Positions 31,729 through 42,227 of a stretch of DNA of 64,000 bases are shown here, one piece after another. The stretch is from Theropithecus gelada. Lineage: Eukaryota > Chordata > Mammalia > Primates > Cercopithecidae. The translations under genes were made by a program, and so were the position numbers. The stretch lies in assembly GCF_003255815.1 (NCBI RefSeq), contig NC_037668.1, forward strand, positions 66,213,196-66,277,195, read 5' to 3'. Numbering within the stretch: position 1 is the stretch's first letter; every line of letters starts with the position of its first letter. The notes below the pieces were generated by a model, which did not search any database, had not been told where the DNA came from, and saw only the letters and a program-made list of their open reading frames with translations.

Positions 31729-31795
31729 GATTGAACCACACTGATTGAACCACACTGATTGAACCACACTGATTGAACCACACTGATTGAACCAC
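31729..31795 (+). repeat. 14-bp perfect tandem array, 4.8 copies
   Basis: The unit gattgaaccacact repeats four times without any mismatch from 31729 to 31784, followed by an 11-base partial copy. Sequence on both sides is not repetitive. Perfect identity suggests recent expansion or ongoing length change. Confidence 0.98.
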
Positions 31796-31799
31796 GGGC

Positions 31800-32200
31800 C
31801 CGGTATTCTCAACCACACAACCACAAGGAACATACCCAGAATCATAGAAAGGTTGAAACTGAAGGAAAGGACTGATTTCTCTTTCTCTTTCTCAAATTTG
31901 GGGATGTGAAGTGAAGAGGCAGACATGGGGATCCTCTTTAGGCCACCCCAGATTCCAGTTACTGCTGCTTATATTGCTTTGAAATACACCCCCAAACAAT
32001 CAGCATACATCATCCAGAAAAGCGCATTCCCTGCCCCACAGAGACATATACTCTTGTGTATGCACACTCACAAGATCTTTCAAAATGCTCACTCGCACCT
32101 TGTCCCGCACACTCACATGCATCCCCAACAAGACTTGAGCACCAAGGTCAATGCCTCTCCTTGTGAGTGACCCTTTTATCACTTTGAATTGATTATCTTA
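31800..32200. other. Unique sequence, nothing recognised
   Basis: No recognised repeat or gene; frames on both strands are about 60-90 codons and overlap. Confidence 0.4.
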
Positions 32201-32204
32201 GCAT

Positions 32205-32495
32205 TATTTCCCTCCCCGAATCCCACTGACATCCCCACCTCTCAGACTGGGTCCAGCTCCTCTGTCCCGGGCTGTCAAAGCCCTGTGCTCCTTTCTTGCA
32301 TGGCACTCAGCATAGTTTATCATCGCACATGGATGTGCACAATTATTTGATTCGTGTCTACTTCCCCTCCTAGACTTGCTTCTGCTTCAAGGCTTCAGGA
32401 ATCAAGTCTGTTTGGCACATCCTGCACCTAGCACCACGCCTGGCAAACAGTAACAGTTTAATAAATTCACGTGGAATGTTGAAACGAATGAATGG
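32205..32495 (+). repeat. L2 LINE 3' end
   Basis: 'ctcagactgggtccagctcc', 'tctacttcccctcctagac', 'cctgcacctagcaccacgcc' and the terminal 'gttgaaacgaatgaatgg' match L2 in sense. Confidence 0.85.
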
Positions 32496-32499
32496 CCAC

Positions 32500-33180
32500 A
32501 TAATAATGAGTCTTTTCAAACTCAAGGTCTCAACACCTCAGACCCCCATCCCTGACCCTGCCTCGCTGCAGGGACCTTGACCTTGCATGAGACCCCAGCC
32601 TCTGCTCTGAGTCCAGGGCCTCTGCCCTCTGCCTCTGCTCTTTAGCCTCCTTGGCCAGGCGAGGCCCACTTTCTGGAGTCCAGACAGCGTCCTCTTTCCT
32701 TCAGCAGTGACGCGTACGGCTTCTCTTCCGGAAGGGTGGGCAGGGATCCCACCTTAGCATTCCCCAGCTCTGAGCTGGGGTCACAGTTAGGATACAACTA
32801 CTCCAAAGGAGTCTTCAGGCCAGTGACCCCTCTGATCCTTTCCCGATCTCCCTGCCTTTTTCCATCTGCCAAACTCAGCACTTTCCCTCCCTTCCTTTAT
32901 GCCCTTGACTCAAGCCTCGGATTCATTTTTTAAAATATTTACATTTCCGCCCTTCTTCAGGGGACTCTGTCTGTCTAATAAATAGAACATGAGCAGTTGC
33001 TCTCACCTGACCCTACGGCAGCACTGGGGGTGGGTGGGGCGGGTGGGGGAAGCCCTGGCTGCTGCCATTCCTCTCCACACAGGCACCCTGGTCAGACCCA
33101 CTCCTTCCATGCAGCCCTGACCACCACCCACCCCCAGTCATTGTCTGATCCCCCTCCCAGGAGCCCAGCGGAGCCCTGCC
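32500..33180. other. GC-rich unique sequence
   Basis: No repeat family or gene recognised. It is C-rich on the plus strand and leads into the candidate regulatory block. An 'aatattt'-type AT patch is near 32930. Confidence 0.4.
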
Positions 33181-33184
33181 CTCC

Positions 33185-33735
33185 CCCTCATTAAATCAGC
33201 GGCCACAGTGCTCCTAGAGATGCGACAGAGGCGGCTGCCTGGCTTCCCAGACCCGAGTGGGCCCAAGGGGTTGATTAGCATATTGTTGTAGGGAAAGAAG
33301 TCTGGAGTAATCCTTTTTTCCTATTGATGCTAAATAACATTACCTGAAGTTTCCTCCACCCCTCCAGCCAGCCAAAAGCAGCCAGAGAAAGCTCTGATTT
33401 CCTCTCCTGTTCTCTCTCTGGTCCTCAACTCCCCTCCTCCTCCCCTTCTCCCTCTCTCCTCCTTTCCTCCCCTCCATTCCTCTTCTCCCCGGCCCCCTTC
33501 TATCTTCACCTTAGCTCCATCCTCTTTTAAAAAATGCAAACACAGGAGCCACCAGGAAGCAGCTCATCGTCTTCTCTGAAGACGCCAGGCTTCTGCCTGG
33601 CTTACAGCTGGGGGCGCCTTCACAGGACCAGTGCTTTGCTCTGCCTGGAAAGCCATGGGAATGACAAATCTTTGGACAAATTACTGATTTCTCATCTAAT
33701 TTACATCCAATTAGTGTGAGTGAAATGAATCATGT
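33185..33735. promoter_or_regulatory. Candidate conserved non-coding element with CT tract
   Basis: A repeat-free block with several homeobox-like cores: 'ctcattaaatcag' at 33187, 'ggttgattagcatattg' near 33270, 'gatgctaaataacattacc' near 33327 and 'catccaattagtgtgag' near 33704. A pyrimidine tract ('cctcctcctccccttctccc') fills about 33398-33505. The motif clustering is suggestive of an enhancer; conservation is not tested. Confidence 0.32.
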
Positions 33736-33739
33736 GGTC

Positions 33740-34160
33740 AGCCCCTCAGGGGAAACATTGAGATAACAAATTCCCAGGGCTTCTTTCCTGGGGAACTGAC
33801 GAGCCCTGGGGGAAGTCCATGATTTACCCCTCGGGTCAGAGGCCCCCTCCCTTCCCCCAGGCAGGTTACCCAGCCCATAGATCAACCCCGCCCCCTCCCA
33901 GCCACCAGGACAGGCCCCAGTGAGTTCAGGCTGGTAAAAAGGATGGGCTGGGTGAGGACCAGGTCTCACGTTGCGCCCCGACCTTGGAGATCCACTTCAG
34001 ATCTGAGTGCAGCCATGAGGTTTTGGAGCAAGTGTCAAGTCCTGGGCTGGCGGCCCTCATGCCTTGGATCTCCACCACCCCCATAAGGACGTGGAGAGGT
34101 AGGCAGTCCCAGGCTGGCGATCCTAACTGGTGTTTTGCTGCCACTCACCGCATCTCAGGC
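33740..34160. other. Unique sequence, nothing recognised
   Basis: GC-moderate sequence without a recognised repeat or gene; frames on opposite strands overlap. Confidence 0.4.
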
Positions 34161-34164
34161 CCCC

Positions 34165-34370
34165 GTTTTCAATACTTAACGCAGTGGCTCTTAACCCTCA
34201 CGACAATGACAACATACTCTAGAAGACTGGCACTACCAGGGTCCTCTGCTTTACAGGGAAGGAAACCGAGGCCCAAACAGGACTTAAGCAGCTGCGGGGC
34301 TGAGAGTTTTGGACACCCGCAGTGTGATCTCAAGAGTCCAGGCACTTAACCATCAGGGCTCCTTCTGCTA
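34165..34370 (-). repeat. MIR SINE (antisense), first of two
   Basis: 'gctttacagggaaggaaacc', 'gaggcccaaacaggacttaa' and 'gtccaggcacttaaccatca' match antisense MIR. Confidence 0.75.
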
Positions 34371-34371
34371 C

Positions 34372-34495
34372 CCGCATTTTGCAGAGGAGGAAACAACTGA
34401 GTCTCAGAGTAGTGAGGGGGAAGTCACTGCCCAAGGTCACGGAGCGCTTTTTGGCAGATGAGGAAGGTCAAGTCCAGTGCTATTCCTCCGCTTGC
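34372..34495 (-). repeat. MIR SINE (antisense), second of two
   Basis: 'cattttgcagaggaggaaac' and 'cactgcccaaggtcacggag' repeat the antisense MIR core directly after the first copy. Confidence 0.72.
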
Positions 34496-34751
34496 AGCTT
34501 CCTGTTGCTCGGTGAGCAGGACAACGTCAGAGCACCTCTGACTCCAGGGAAGTGGAAGCAGCTTTCGGGGTGAATGCGGGTGGATGGTGCGAGGCCGCCA
34601 CCACTGCCAAGAAAAGAAACACACCACCGCACACCTTGCCATCCCTGGGTCACCACTTCCTTCTTTGTGTATGAAGAGCGGCAGGCGGAATTCAGCAATG
34701 TTTTTCTAAAACGAGCAACATGGCTTTCCGAAATCGTTTGAAGTGGGAAGA

Positions 34752-34813
34752 CTGGGGCGAGCGGGCGGGGCGGGGCGGGGCGGGGGGGCGAGCGGGCGGG
34801 GCGGGGCGGGGGC
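34752..34813 (+). promoter_or_regulatory. G-rich GC-box cluster with 31-bp duplication
   Basis: Strings of 'ggggc' give many overlapping Sp1-type GC boxes. The motif gcgagcgggcggggcggggc occurs at 34757 and again at 34788, a 31-bp period. The G-runs meet the usual rule for G-quadruplex formation on the plus strand. It is a compact CpG cluster, much shorter than a usual CpG island. Confidence 0.6.
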
Positions 34814-35182
34814 ACGGGCTTCTTGTCTGAACAGTGCAGTGGCTGCATGTTTGGGGTGAGCTTGATCTTCCTGTGTAAACTTGTTTCTAGTCTGCTATTT
34901 AAAACCTGGCATATGGATGGGATCTCAGCTTCCAGTACTGGCAGTTCTTAACATTCACAGCGACTAAATAAAAAGGGAATTTTAAAAACCAAATGCAGTT
35001 TTACCCCATAATGAGGCAAAGAGAGAAGTACTAAGAAGTTAACAACTCCCGAACTTAGGCTCAGCCAACCCTGTAAATGTGGGGGCCTCTGCAATGCAGT
35101 GTGGGGTTCAGAGGAAAGGAAAAACGACATTTTCTGAGCACCTAAAGTAGGCCTTAGCTTTTTGCGCTGGGGGCTTAGCCCC

Positions 35183-35206
35183 AGGGTTAGGATTAGGGTT
35201 AAGGGG
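35183..35206 (+). repeat. Short degenerate telomere-like motif
   Basis: 'agggttaggattagggttaa' holds three variants of TTAGGG. At about four units this may be chance. Confidence 0.3.
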
Positions 35207-35400
35207 ATGGCCTGCATAGTCAACCACCAGGTTTTGAAGCCCAGCTCTGTCACTCACTACCTGAGTGACCATGGAAAAGTTACTTTACCTCTCTGAGCTT
35301 CCTCAGCCGTAAAACAGGCCTTAAATAGGAGGACCCAACTCACAAGGATGCCAACTCACAAAGATGTTTGTAAAGTGTGTAGCTTGATGCTCTGCACACA
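35207..35400 (+). repeat. MIR SINE
   Basis: 'cagctctgtcactcactacc', 'ctctgagcttcctcagccgt' and 'gtaaagtgtgtagcttgatg' match MIR. 'caactcacaa' is repeated at 35336 and 35351, a small internal duplication. Confidence 0.8.
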
Positions 35401-35404
35401 CGAA

Positions 35405-35750
35405 CTGTGAAAAAACAAAAACAAACCAAAAAACCCCTGTAGTTATGACCTGCACATCTGCTGGGGCGGTGAGGATTGCTTTTCCCATTTTCGGCTATTG
35501 AGGCTGCCGAGGATGCCATTTGTGCATGGAAGGGGGTGCATCTCTTCCGAGGGCTGAAGACAACCTGTAACCCCAGGAATGGTAGGCAGAGTAAGAAGAG
35601 AGGCCTGAGATGGTTAGGGAGTGAAAACACCGAGAACAGGTTCTGGAAAGAAGGAAGGGGCTCTAGCGGGCATGTGACTTAGGTCACTACGGGCAGGAGC
35701 ACAGTCACAAGGCTCCTGGGGCAGCAACCAGCTAGATTCCTCTCTGGGAC
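35405..35750. other. Unique sequence, nothing recognised
   Basis: No recognised repeat or gene. Confidence 0.4.
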
Positions 35751-35754
35751 CCCA

Positions 35755-35995
35755 GTAACAACAATTATTACGTGCTTACTATGTGTCTGGCACTGTTTCA
35801 AATACTTTACAAGTTTCGTTTGCTTTCGCTTAAGCCTCAGAATGGCTCATCGAAGTGGTTATTATTATTTTTGAATAGGGAATCAAGGCTCAGAGAATGA
35901 AGACCCAAGGTCACACAGCTAGAAAGTGAGTGACAGGGCTGGGTAGTCAGGCTCCTTAAGTAAACCTGCTTGGTTTACTGCCTCTACCAGCACAG
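35755..35995 (-). repeat. MIR SINE (antisense)
   Basis: 'gtgcttactatgtgtctggc', 'ccaaggtcacacagctagaa' and 'gtagtcaggctccttaagta' match antisense MIR, close to full length. Confidence 0.87.
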
Positions 35996-36234
35996 GTCTT
36001 GGCACCAGGGGCATTTTGTAGCAGAGAATAAGTAATTGTCCTGGGGGGAAGGTAGAAATAGCCCCTTATGTCTAAGTAGACAATCAAGTTAGCTGTCAGC
36101 CTCATTCATCTCATTGGGGCAGAGGCCCCTAAGACTCATTCAGGACTGCTTGCAGAGTCCCTTGACAATCAGACCACACCTCTTGAACAACCAGCAAACA
36201 GCCTGTTCCCTGACCACCCCCACGAGGGAACCAA

Positions 36235-36375
36235 CACTCCCTAGATGTGTGTCCTCAGTTTCCTGATCTGTAAAATGGGAAGATCATGATCCCTACGTTC
36301 TAAAACTGTTAGTGAGAATTGAGTAAAGCAGCTAGAACTGTACCTGGCACAGACTTCTCAGTTCTGTTGTAACCA
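36235..36375 (+). repeat. MIR SINE, 3' two-thirds
   Basis: 'cctcagtttcctgatctgta', 'actgttagtgagaattgagt' and 'ctgtacctggcacagact' match MIR. Confidence 0.82.
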
Positions 36376-36445
36376 ATGAGGACACTGACGTTCCGAGTGG
36401 TGGAGCGACTTGTTCACCTGCGCAGCAGCAGATGAGATCAATATC
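36376..36445 (-). repeat. MIR SINE fragment (antisense)
   Basis: 'aatgaggacactgacgttcc' and 'gttcacctgcgcagcagcag' loosely match the antisense MIR core, back to back with the sense copy. Confidence 0.5.
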
Positions 36446-36449
36446 ACAA

Positions 36450-37175
36450 ATGTTTCCTTTGAACACTGCTTGGTCAGCAGGGCTGGAAATGGGGCCATGC
36501 ATGTTGCTGGGGAAATTGTCTGGGGCACCTGATGGGGGAATCCAGTGATCTGAAGGACCATGACCCCAGTGATGGCTTGGGTCATCTTTGACTCATTTGT
36601 CTCAAAACACATGGATGAACGCCCCTGCTTCTCAGAGTCTCCTCCAACACATGTCCCATCCCGATTCTCCATCTCTCCAGAGCATCCCTTGGGAGGAAGA
36701 ACTTTGTCCTGACTCAGAGATTTGCCCCAGGCGCTAAGGACTACGGGTTCGGAGCTCCTGCTTCAGAGCCTGCCACTGTCAAGACTTATGGCCGCCTCAT
36801 CTCTCCCCCTTGCTGGGTCTGGCTACATCACTTATCTCCCTGACGCTGACCTGCCAGCAGCTGCAGGAGGCTCTCTCCAGTAAGATTTGATTAATGAGGT
36901 TCAGCAGCAACAAATCAGTCTTATGGAGCAGCCCTCCCCTCTCTGGGACACACTCTCACAACACCCGCTGCATACAAACTGCCCAGCGGGTGTGCAGCTG
37001 CTCCCAACCCTGCCTGTCAGCAGCCCTTGGCTCCGTGGCCGGAGTTCCATGGGCTGGACCTACCTGGAACTCACAGCTCACCCACCAGTACCCACTGCAC
37101 CCATGTGCAAGCAAGAGGTGCTCATCTTGTCTACAAGAGAATCACATCTTAAGATCGTAATATAATAGTGTAAAA
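36450..37175. other. Unique sequence, nothing recognised
   Basis: No repeat recognised. Two plus-strand frames at about 36890-37165 overlap in different frames without domains. 'gatttgattaatgagg' near 36887 is a homeobox-like motif. Confidence 0.4.
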
Positions 37176-37187
37176 AATAACAGCTAC

Positions 37188-37280
37188 GAGTGGGGAGGAT
37201 CATCTGAGCCCAGGAGGTCAAGGCTGCAGTGAGCCACGGCACTGCAGCCTGGGTGAGGGAGTGAGACTTGTCTCAGAAAA
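37188..37280 (+). mobile_element. 5'-truncated Alu right monomer (old type)
   Basis: Only the end of an Alu is present: 'ggatcatctgagcccaggag', 'caaggctgcagtgagccac' and 'gcctgggtgagggagtgaga'. A perfect 9-bp target duplication, aacagctac, at 37179-37187 and 37316-37324 shows that it inserted as a truncated copy into a MIR. Confidence 0.9.
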
Positions 37281-37311
<31 letters not shown>

Positions 37312-37315
37312 ATAC
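37277..37315 (+). repeat. (AAAT)n microsatellite grown from Alu tail
   Basis: About nine 'aaat' units replace the poly(A) tail of the Alu fragment. Confidence 0.95.
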
Positions 37316-37525
37316 AACAGCTACTATTTCTTGACCATATGCAAGGCACTTGCAATCTTGTTTAATTGACAACCTTTTTGAGTGAGGATTTTATTATTCC
37401 CATTTTAAAGATGAGGTAACTGAGATGCAGGTGGGCTGGTAACTCGCCCAAAGTCACACAGTTAGAAAGGGGAAGAGCTGGGATTTGAACCCAGGCATTC
37501 TGGCCTGTAACCACACTTCCTTGCA
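37316..37525 (-). repeat. MIR SINE (antisense)
   Basis: 'gtcacacagttagaaagggg', 'gggatttgaacccaggcatt' and 'ctggcctgtaaccacact' mark antisense MIR; the Alu fragment sits at its left edge. Confidence 0.88.
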
Positions 37526-37585
37526 TGCTTGAAACCTTACAACCTTTTGGAAATATGATGAAAGTGATAGTCCTTCTCCTAGCAC

Positions 37586-37608
37586 AAAAAAAAAAAAAAA
37601 AAAAAAAT
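37586..37608 (+). repeat. Poly(A) tract, 23 bases
   Basis: An A homopolymer without a recognisable retroposed body before it; the upstream side is a MIR. Confidence 0.9.
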
Positions 37609-37614
37609 TCTCTT

Positions 37615-38685
37615 ATCTATACACCCATTGCTATACAATTTCAGCATGTGCCGATGTACCCACCTTGAACCCCATCCATGGTCCTGAGAACCCCCACTCT
37701 CACTCACTGTAAGACTCAGTCACAGCCTTTCCTCCTTGGGGCCTCGGTCTCCCCTGTAAGGAGAGACTCTGGGGGATCCTACCTCCAAGGGCTCATCCCT
37801 CTCCCACTCTCTCTGTCAAATGCACAATACCCAAGTCCTGCGTCCAGGTCTCATCTGCTCTCTCATATTTGGAAAGTTCTCGTCATTGGAAGGCAGAATT
37901 GTTCTCTCTGAATTTGCAACCACTGTGTGTGCGTCACCATCCCACCCCACCCTTTCTCCTTACCCCCCAGTTTTATTGGAACTGTTTGTTTCTCAAGCAG
38001 TTACAGGAAGCCCATGGCGCGTCGAGGTCCATCCAATCCTTTGCAGCATAATCTACATATCACTCAAGTGCATGCCCCTCCAGCCACTGGTGACCCCATG
38101 TCACCTTCCTGGGAGCTTTTCTGAAGTGAGTGCCCTGCTTGGCTGCTCCTTGTCCCCCTCCCTGCAGCCCCCCCCCCCCACCTCCTCTTTCCCCTGGACC
38201 ACCAGGCCTCGAGTCACACCCTTTCTTTGGAAGGTGAAAGAACATTGACTTTCCCCTTCGTGTTCCCCTCTTTACCTTCCCCAAAGCCCTTACATCCCAG
38301 AAACATTTGTCAGAGATTTGCCAATAGTCACTTTTTCATCTGCTGGGGCAAGAGTCATCTTTGCATATAGATGTTTTGTAATAGATGCTGCATTGATTAT
38401 GTAAAGTTCTTTTGGGAATCGCCTGGCCATTTCTGGGTCCTCACTGACCAGTTCCACCTCCACCACACATCTGAGATCTCCTGGGTCAGGAGTGCTGAGC
38501 CACCTGAACCAGAGACTGGGGGAAGGGGCACAGCCCCAGATATGTGGGGACTAACGGCTGTACCCATCCAAGATGAAAGTGCATGGCCCACTCTTTTTTT
38601 GGATGGGCTAAGTAAGGAAGGTCCATTTCATCTGCATATGGCCTGTTCCTCAGTTGGAATTATAATGATGACCCTGGTGATGAGC
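37615..38685. other. Unique sequence with a C12 tract
   Basis: About 1 kb without recognised repeats. The 142-codon frame at 37820-38248 overlaps three other frames and has no domain. A run of 12 C is at 38168-38179. Confidence 0.4.
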
Positions 38686-38689
38686 ATTT

Positions 38690-38895
38690 TTTGTATTTTG
38701 CAGTGTAGAAAGCAAAGCACACTCCTCCGTTAGTTCATTCTATGCTCACAATCACCTACAGGCAAGGGGTTATGATCAGGCCCACTTTAGAGATAGGGAA
38801 AGTAAGGCACCGAGAAAGGACTTGTGCAGGAATGCGTGGTTCACACCTGGCTGTTCCTGCCCTTGAACCCAACTCATAGAACTGTCAGATCTCTA
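38690..38895 (-). repeat. MIR SINE (antisense)
   Basis: 'ccactttagagatagggaaa', 'gtaaggcaccgagaaaggac' and 'ctgttcctgcccttgaaccc' match a diverged antisense MIR. Confidence 0.68.
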
Positions 38896-38899
38896 CTTT

Positions 38900-40235
38900 T
38901 TCTCTTACACCATTTTGCTTAAAAGCTCATTTGCAGAGAGTGGCATTTCTAAGGTTCTCTTAGATTTCCTCCCCAAGTCTCAGTGTCCTCCAGGAGTATG
39001 CAGGGAACAGCCCGTGGTTATGTGCATTTGTGCTGGGGAGAGGTGTAATGATCCATGTGCGGGACATTTGGGAGGGGTGGGAGTGTGTGGGTACGTGGCC
39101 CTGTGCAGGTTGAGTGTGCATGTGTGTGAGGAGGTGGTTGTGGGTGAGTATGAGCTTGCTGGGTGTGGGGAGGTGAGAGCACACTCTGCACACCCGTGGG
39201 GGTGTGCAGTGTATGTTGTCATGGGTGTGAGCCCCCGGCCTGCTTCCTCCTCTGATGGCTCACTCTGCACTTTGTCTTCAGAGCCCAAAGCCTGTGGGTT
39301 CAGCCTCTTAGGACAAGAAGACTGGGGCGGATCACCATTTGCAGACTATTTGGGGATGACTCTAAAATAAACACTGTAACGAAAGTGCTCAGCCCTCCTC
39401 CAAACAGGCTCCCCCTGCAAGCTGGGGTTGTGGTTCAATGCTTAGAGTTGGTGTCTCCAAAGGGAAGTGCCTTTGAAGTCAGTGAGCAAGTCACCCTGAA
39501 AGGAGGCACAGCATGTCTTCTTGTAGGTGCAGGATGTGGTCACAGAAGGGTCACTGCGGAATAAGGCCAACAGTCCCAACTGGCAGAGATGGAGGGAAGA
39601 AGGATCAGGTGTGCAAATCCCTGTGGGACACAGTACCTCTGGTCACTGTGCCCGGGGGTCATGGGGAAGTTGCCAGGGAGATCAAGGCAGCTCAGCTGGG
39701 CTGCTGAAGATCTTGTATCCCAGGCAGGCAGACCTGTTTGTGGGGTCTAGCGGTCTGCCTACCATCTGAAGGCATGAAGGCCCTCAACCCTTTTTCTGGC
39801 GAACCTCCAGCTATTCAACTAAAGAGGTCCGGAGGGGCCTTCTCATTGAGTGAGCACTGAGACAGCTCACAGAGAGGCCTGGACGTCCCCCCGCCAGCCC
39901 CCATCATGATCTGTGCACTTGCTAGCTTCCAAGTGGACCCAAACACTCTGAAAATGGCCTCTAAACCATTCATAACACTGAATCTATAACTGAGCTGCAG
40001 GCAGGAAGCAAGGTCCAGTCAAGCTGGTGGAGTGCCCAATGTGCCCAAGCCAGCAGATGGCAAAATTCCCTTTCTGCCTGCCCCCAAGTTGGCATTCCCT
40101 GCAGCAACTCCGGAGCATCCCCTGGAGCTTCCTGCTCTGGCTTCTACCTGCACTTGGCACCCCCATGTGCCAGTTAGAGTCACACCTCCCATTTAACCAG
40201 AAGCACATTTTCCAGCTTGTTCTTCCACCAGGCTG
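38900..40235. other. Unique sequence with G/T-rich part
   Basis: No repeat family or gene recognised. 39040-39225 is G/T-rich with scattered 'gtgtg' but no fixed period; it keeps a 151-codon frame open (38915-39370) that has no known domain and overlaps minus-strand frames. Confidence 0.4.
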
Positions 40236-40239
40236 GGCT

Positions 40240-40740
40240 CCAAATGCCTCTTGTGGTTGTTTCCCGAAATCAAATCCAACCTCAAAGCATGAAGATTTGC
40301 CATTATTAAAGACGAGCAAAAGCATATGCCCCAGGCTCTGGAGAGAATTTCTAATGAGGATTCCAAAGATCACAGCCGGCTCACGAGCTCTTGGAATCCA
40401 ACGGGCCCTTAGCAGTCATGGAGTCCTCTAATTACGCTCCCCGAACATCCCAGCTGTATCCGCCACCAAGCCTGTGCCGCACTGCTCCCACGACAGTCAT
40501 CTGTGTGATGTAGAGATGGTGTTTAAAGTCGGCGAATAAAGGGAAAAACCAAGCATGGTCAAAATTATCCTTACAAATCCCTTAGGAGGGAGACCAATAT
40601 ACCATCTCTCGGTGAGTCCAACACAGCTGGGTTTTCCTTCAGCGTCGGAACAAATCGCTTTTCTTTGGGTTAAGCACCAGATGAGGTTGTTGACTTGATT
40701 TGAGGGGCCACGTTACATAAAGGATGCATGTCTTTGAACA
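40240..40740. promoter_or_regulatory. Candidate conserved non-coding element
   Basis: Repeat-free block with dense AT-core motifs among GC-balanced sequence: 'gccattattaaagacgag' near 40298, 'gagtcctctaattacgctcc' near 40420 and 'gtcaaaattatccttacaa' near 40558. Several intact CpGs remain. The function is inferred from texture only. Confidence 0.27.
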
Positions 40741-40916
40741 CTAGAATCACCCTCAGGGTGATACTCACAGGAAGAGAGGCACAGAGAGCCTAAAAGCCAC
40801 TGGGGAAACTGCAGGATCCATCTCCCATCCTGTGCTTCTCCTTGAGTGAAATGGGGGTCAGAATCCTCCACTTCATTCTCCATACACACCTTGTTGTTGT
40901 TAGTGTTGCTGTTATG

Positions 40917-40987
40917 ATTATTATGCTGTGTGCATATACATTACTATGCTGTGTTCGCATATACGTTATGCTGTGTTCAAATGCATG
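40917..40987 (+). repeat. Short imperfect tandem repeat, about 22 bp, three copies
   Basis: 'tatgctgtgt' followed by a 'catatac'-like part occurs at about 40921, 40946 and 40967. Confidence 0.75.
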
Positions 40988-41040
40988 GAGTACAATCTCC
41001 CTGGAAGATTCATCTCTGGCACCACAATATGTTTACATCC

Positions 41041-41372
41041 CGTTGGGCGCAGTGGTTCATGCCAGTAATCCCAGCACTTTGGGAGGCCGAGGCGGGTGGA
41101 TCACTTGAGGTCAGGAGTTCAAGACCAGCCTGGCCAATATGGTGAAACCCATCTCTACTAAAAATGTAAAGATTAGCTGGGCATGGTGGTGTGCACCTGT
41201 AATCCCAGCTACTGGGGAGGGTGAGGCAGGAGAATTGCTTGAACCCAGGAGGTGGAGGTTGCAGTGAGCTGAAATCACACCACTGCACTCCAGCCTGGGT
41301 GACAGACCGAGACTCTGTCTCAAAGCAAACAAACAAGCAAATAAAAAACAAAAACAAACAACAACAAAACGA
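41041..41372 (+). mobile_element. Alu SINE (S-like), full length
   Basis: Sense Alu starting 'cgttgggcgcagtggttcat' with a long A-rich tail of 'caaa' units. The flanks 'atatgtttacatcc' (ending 41040) and 'atatatttacatcc' (ending 41390) form the target duplication with slight change. Confidence 0.97.
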
Positions 41373-41390
41373 ATATATATATTTACATCC

Positions 41391-41720
41391 TTCAGGGCTG
41401 CTCGTGCATTCTAAATGCCACTTCTTCCAGGAGGCATTCCCTGATTGCGTGGGCTGAAAGTGGTGTCCCCCAACTATGAACTCCCACAGGACGTTATCTG
41501 TACCCATCTGATGATGACTGATGCCACCCTGTGCCTCATATCACAGTAACTATGTGTGTATCTTATGTCCCCAAGTATGTCAGGTCCTTGTCTGCTTCAC
41601 CTCCAGGGTCCTGACAATATTTGGTCCAATGTCTCCCATATATGCCTTGTCAATAAACATTGATTCAAAGACTAGATATATGAATGAAGGAATGAAGGAA
41701 TGAATGAATGAATGATGAAA
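41391..41720 (+). repeat. L2 LINE 3' end with (GAAT)n tail
   Basis: 'ccacttcttccaggaggcat', 'cttgtctgcttcacctccag' and 'gtcaataaacattgattca' lead to 'gaatgaatgaatgatg', the expanded L2 terminus. Confidence 0.78.
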
Positions 41721-41925
41721 ATGGCTCATCTTGGGACACAAAAACACCTCTACCTTCTGATACAGAAGCTCTGTACTGCTGGATTTGGCACAGGCTAGAG
41801 CAAGGACTTCCATGTTGACCTGACCCCGTAGATTATATTCCTTTGAGAAATGTCTTTCCATGCCTTCTCCAGTCCCTTCCTCTCCTCTGCTAAGCTGCCT
41901 TCCCTGACCAGATTCTTCACATTCT

Positions 41926-42227
41926 TTTTTTTTTTTTTTTTTTGAGATGGAGTTTTGTTCTTGTTGCCCAGGCTGGGGTGCAATGGCGTGATCTTGGCTC
42001 ACTGCAACCTCTGCCTCCCAGGTTCAAACCATTCTCCTGCCTCAGCCTCCTGAGTAGCTGGCACTACAGGCACCTACCACCATGCCCGGCTAATTTTTGT
42101 ATTTTTAATAGAGATGGAGTTTCACCATGTTGACCAGGCTGGTCTTGAACTCCTGACCTCAGGTGATCCACCTGCCTCGACCTCCCAAAGTGCTGGTATT
42201 ACAGGTGTGAGCCACCACACCCGGTTG
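41926..42227 (-). mobile_element. Alu SINE (antisense), full length
   Basis: Poly(T) start, both monomers, end 'ccaccacacccggttg'. A perfect 15-bp target duplication, gattcttcacattct, is at 41911-41925 and 42228-42242. Confidence 0.98.

Noticed and set aside
31729..31795. Possible CRISPR-like array
   Set aside because: The 14-bp units are directly adjacent without spacers, and the DNA is primate nuclear.
35183..35206. Interstitial telomere as a chromosome-fusion scar
   Set aside because: Only about four imperfect units; too short to separate from chance.
37586..37608. Processed pseudogene tail
   Set aside because: A 23-base poly(A) is present, but the sequence before it is a MIR and no target duplication is visible.
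38900..39370. G/T-rich stretch as a minisatellite or coding exon
   Set aside because: No constant period is visible, and the 151-codon frame overlaps minus-strand frames without domains.
41010..41507. 165-codon minus-strand frame
   Set aside because: It reads through an Alu and part of an L2.
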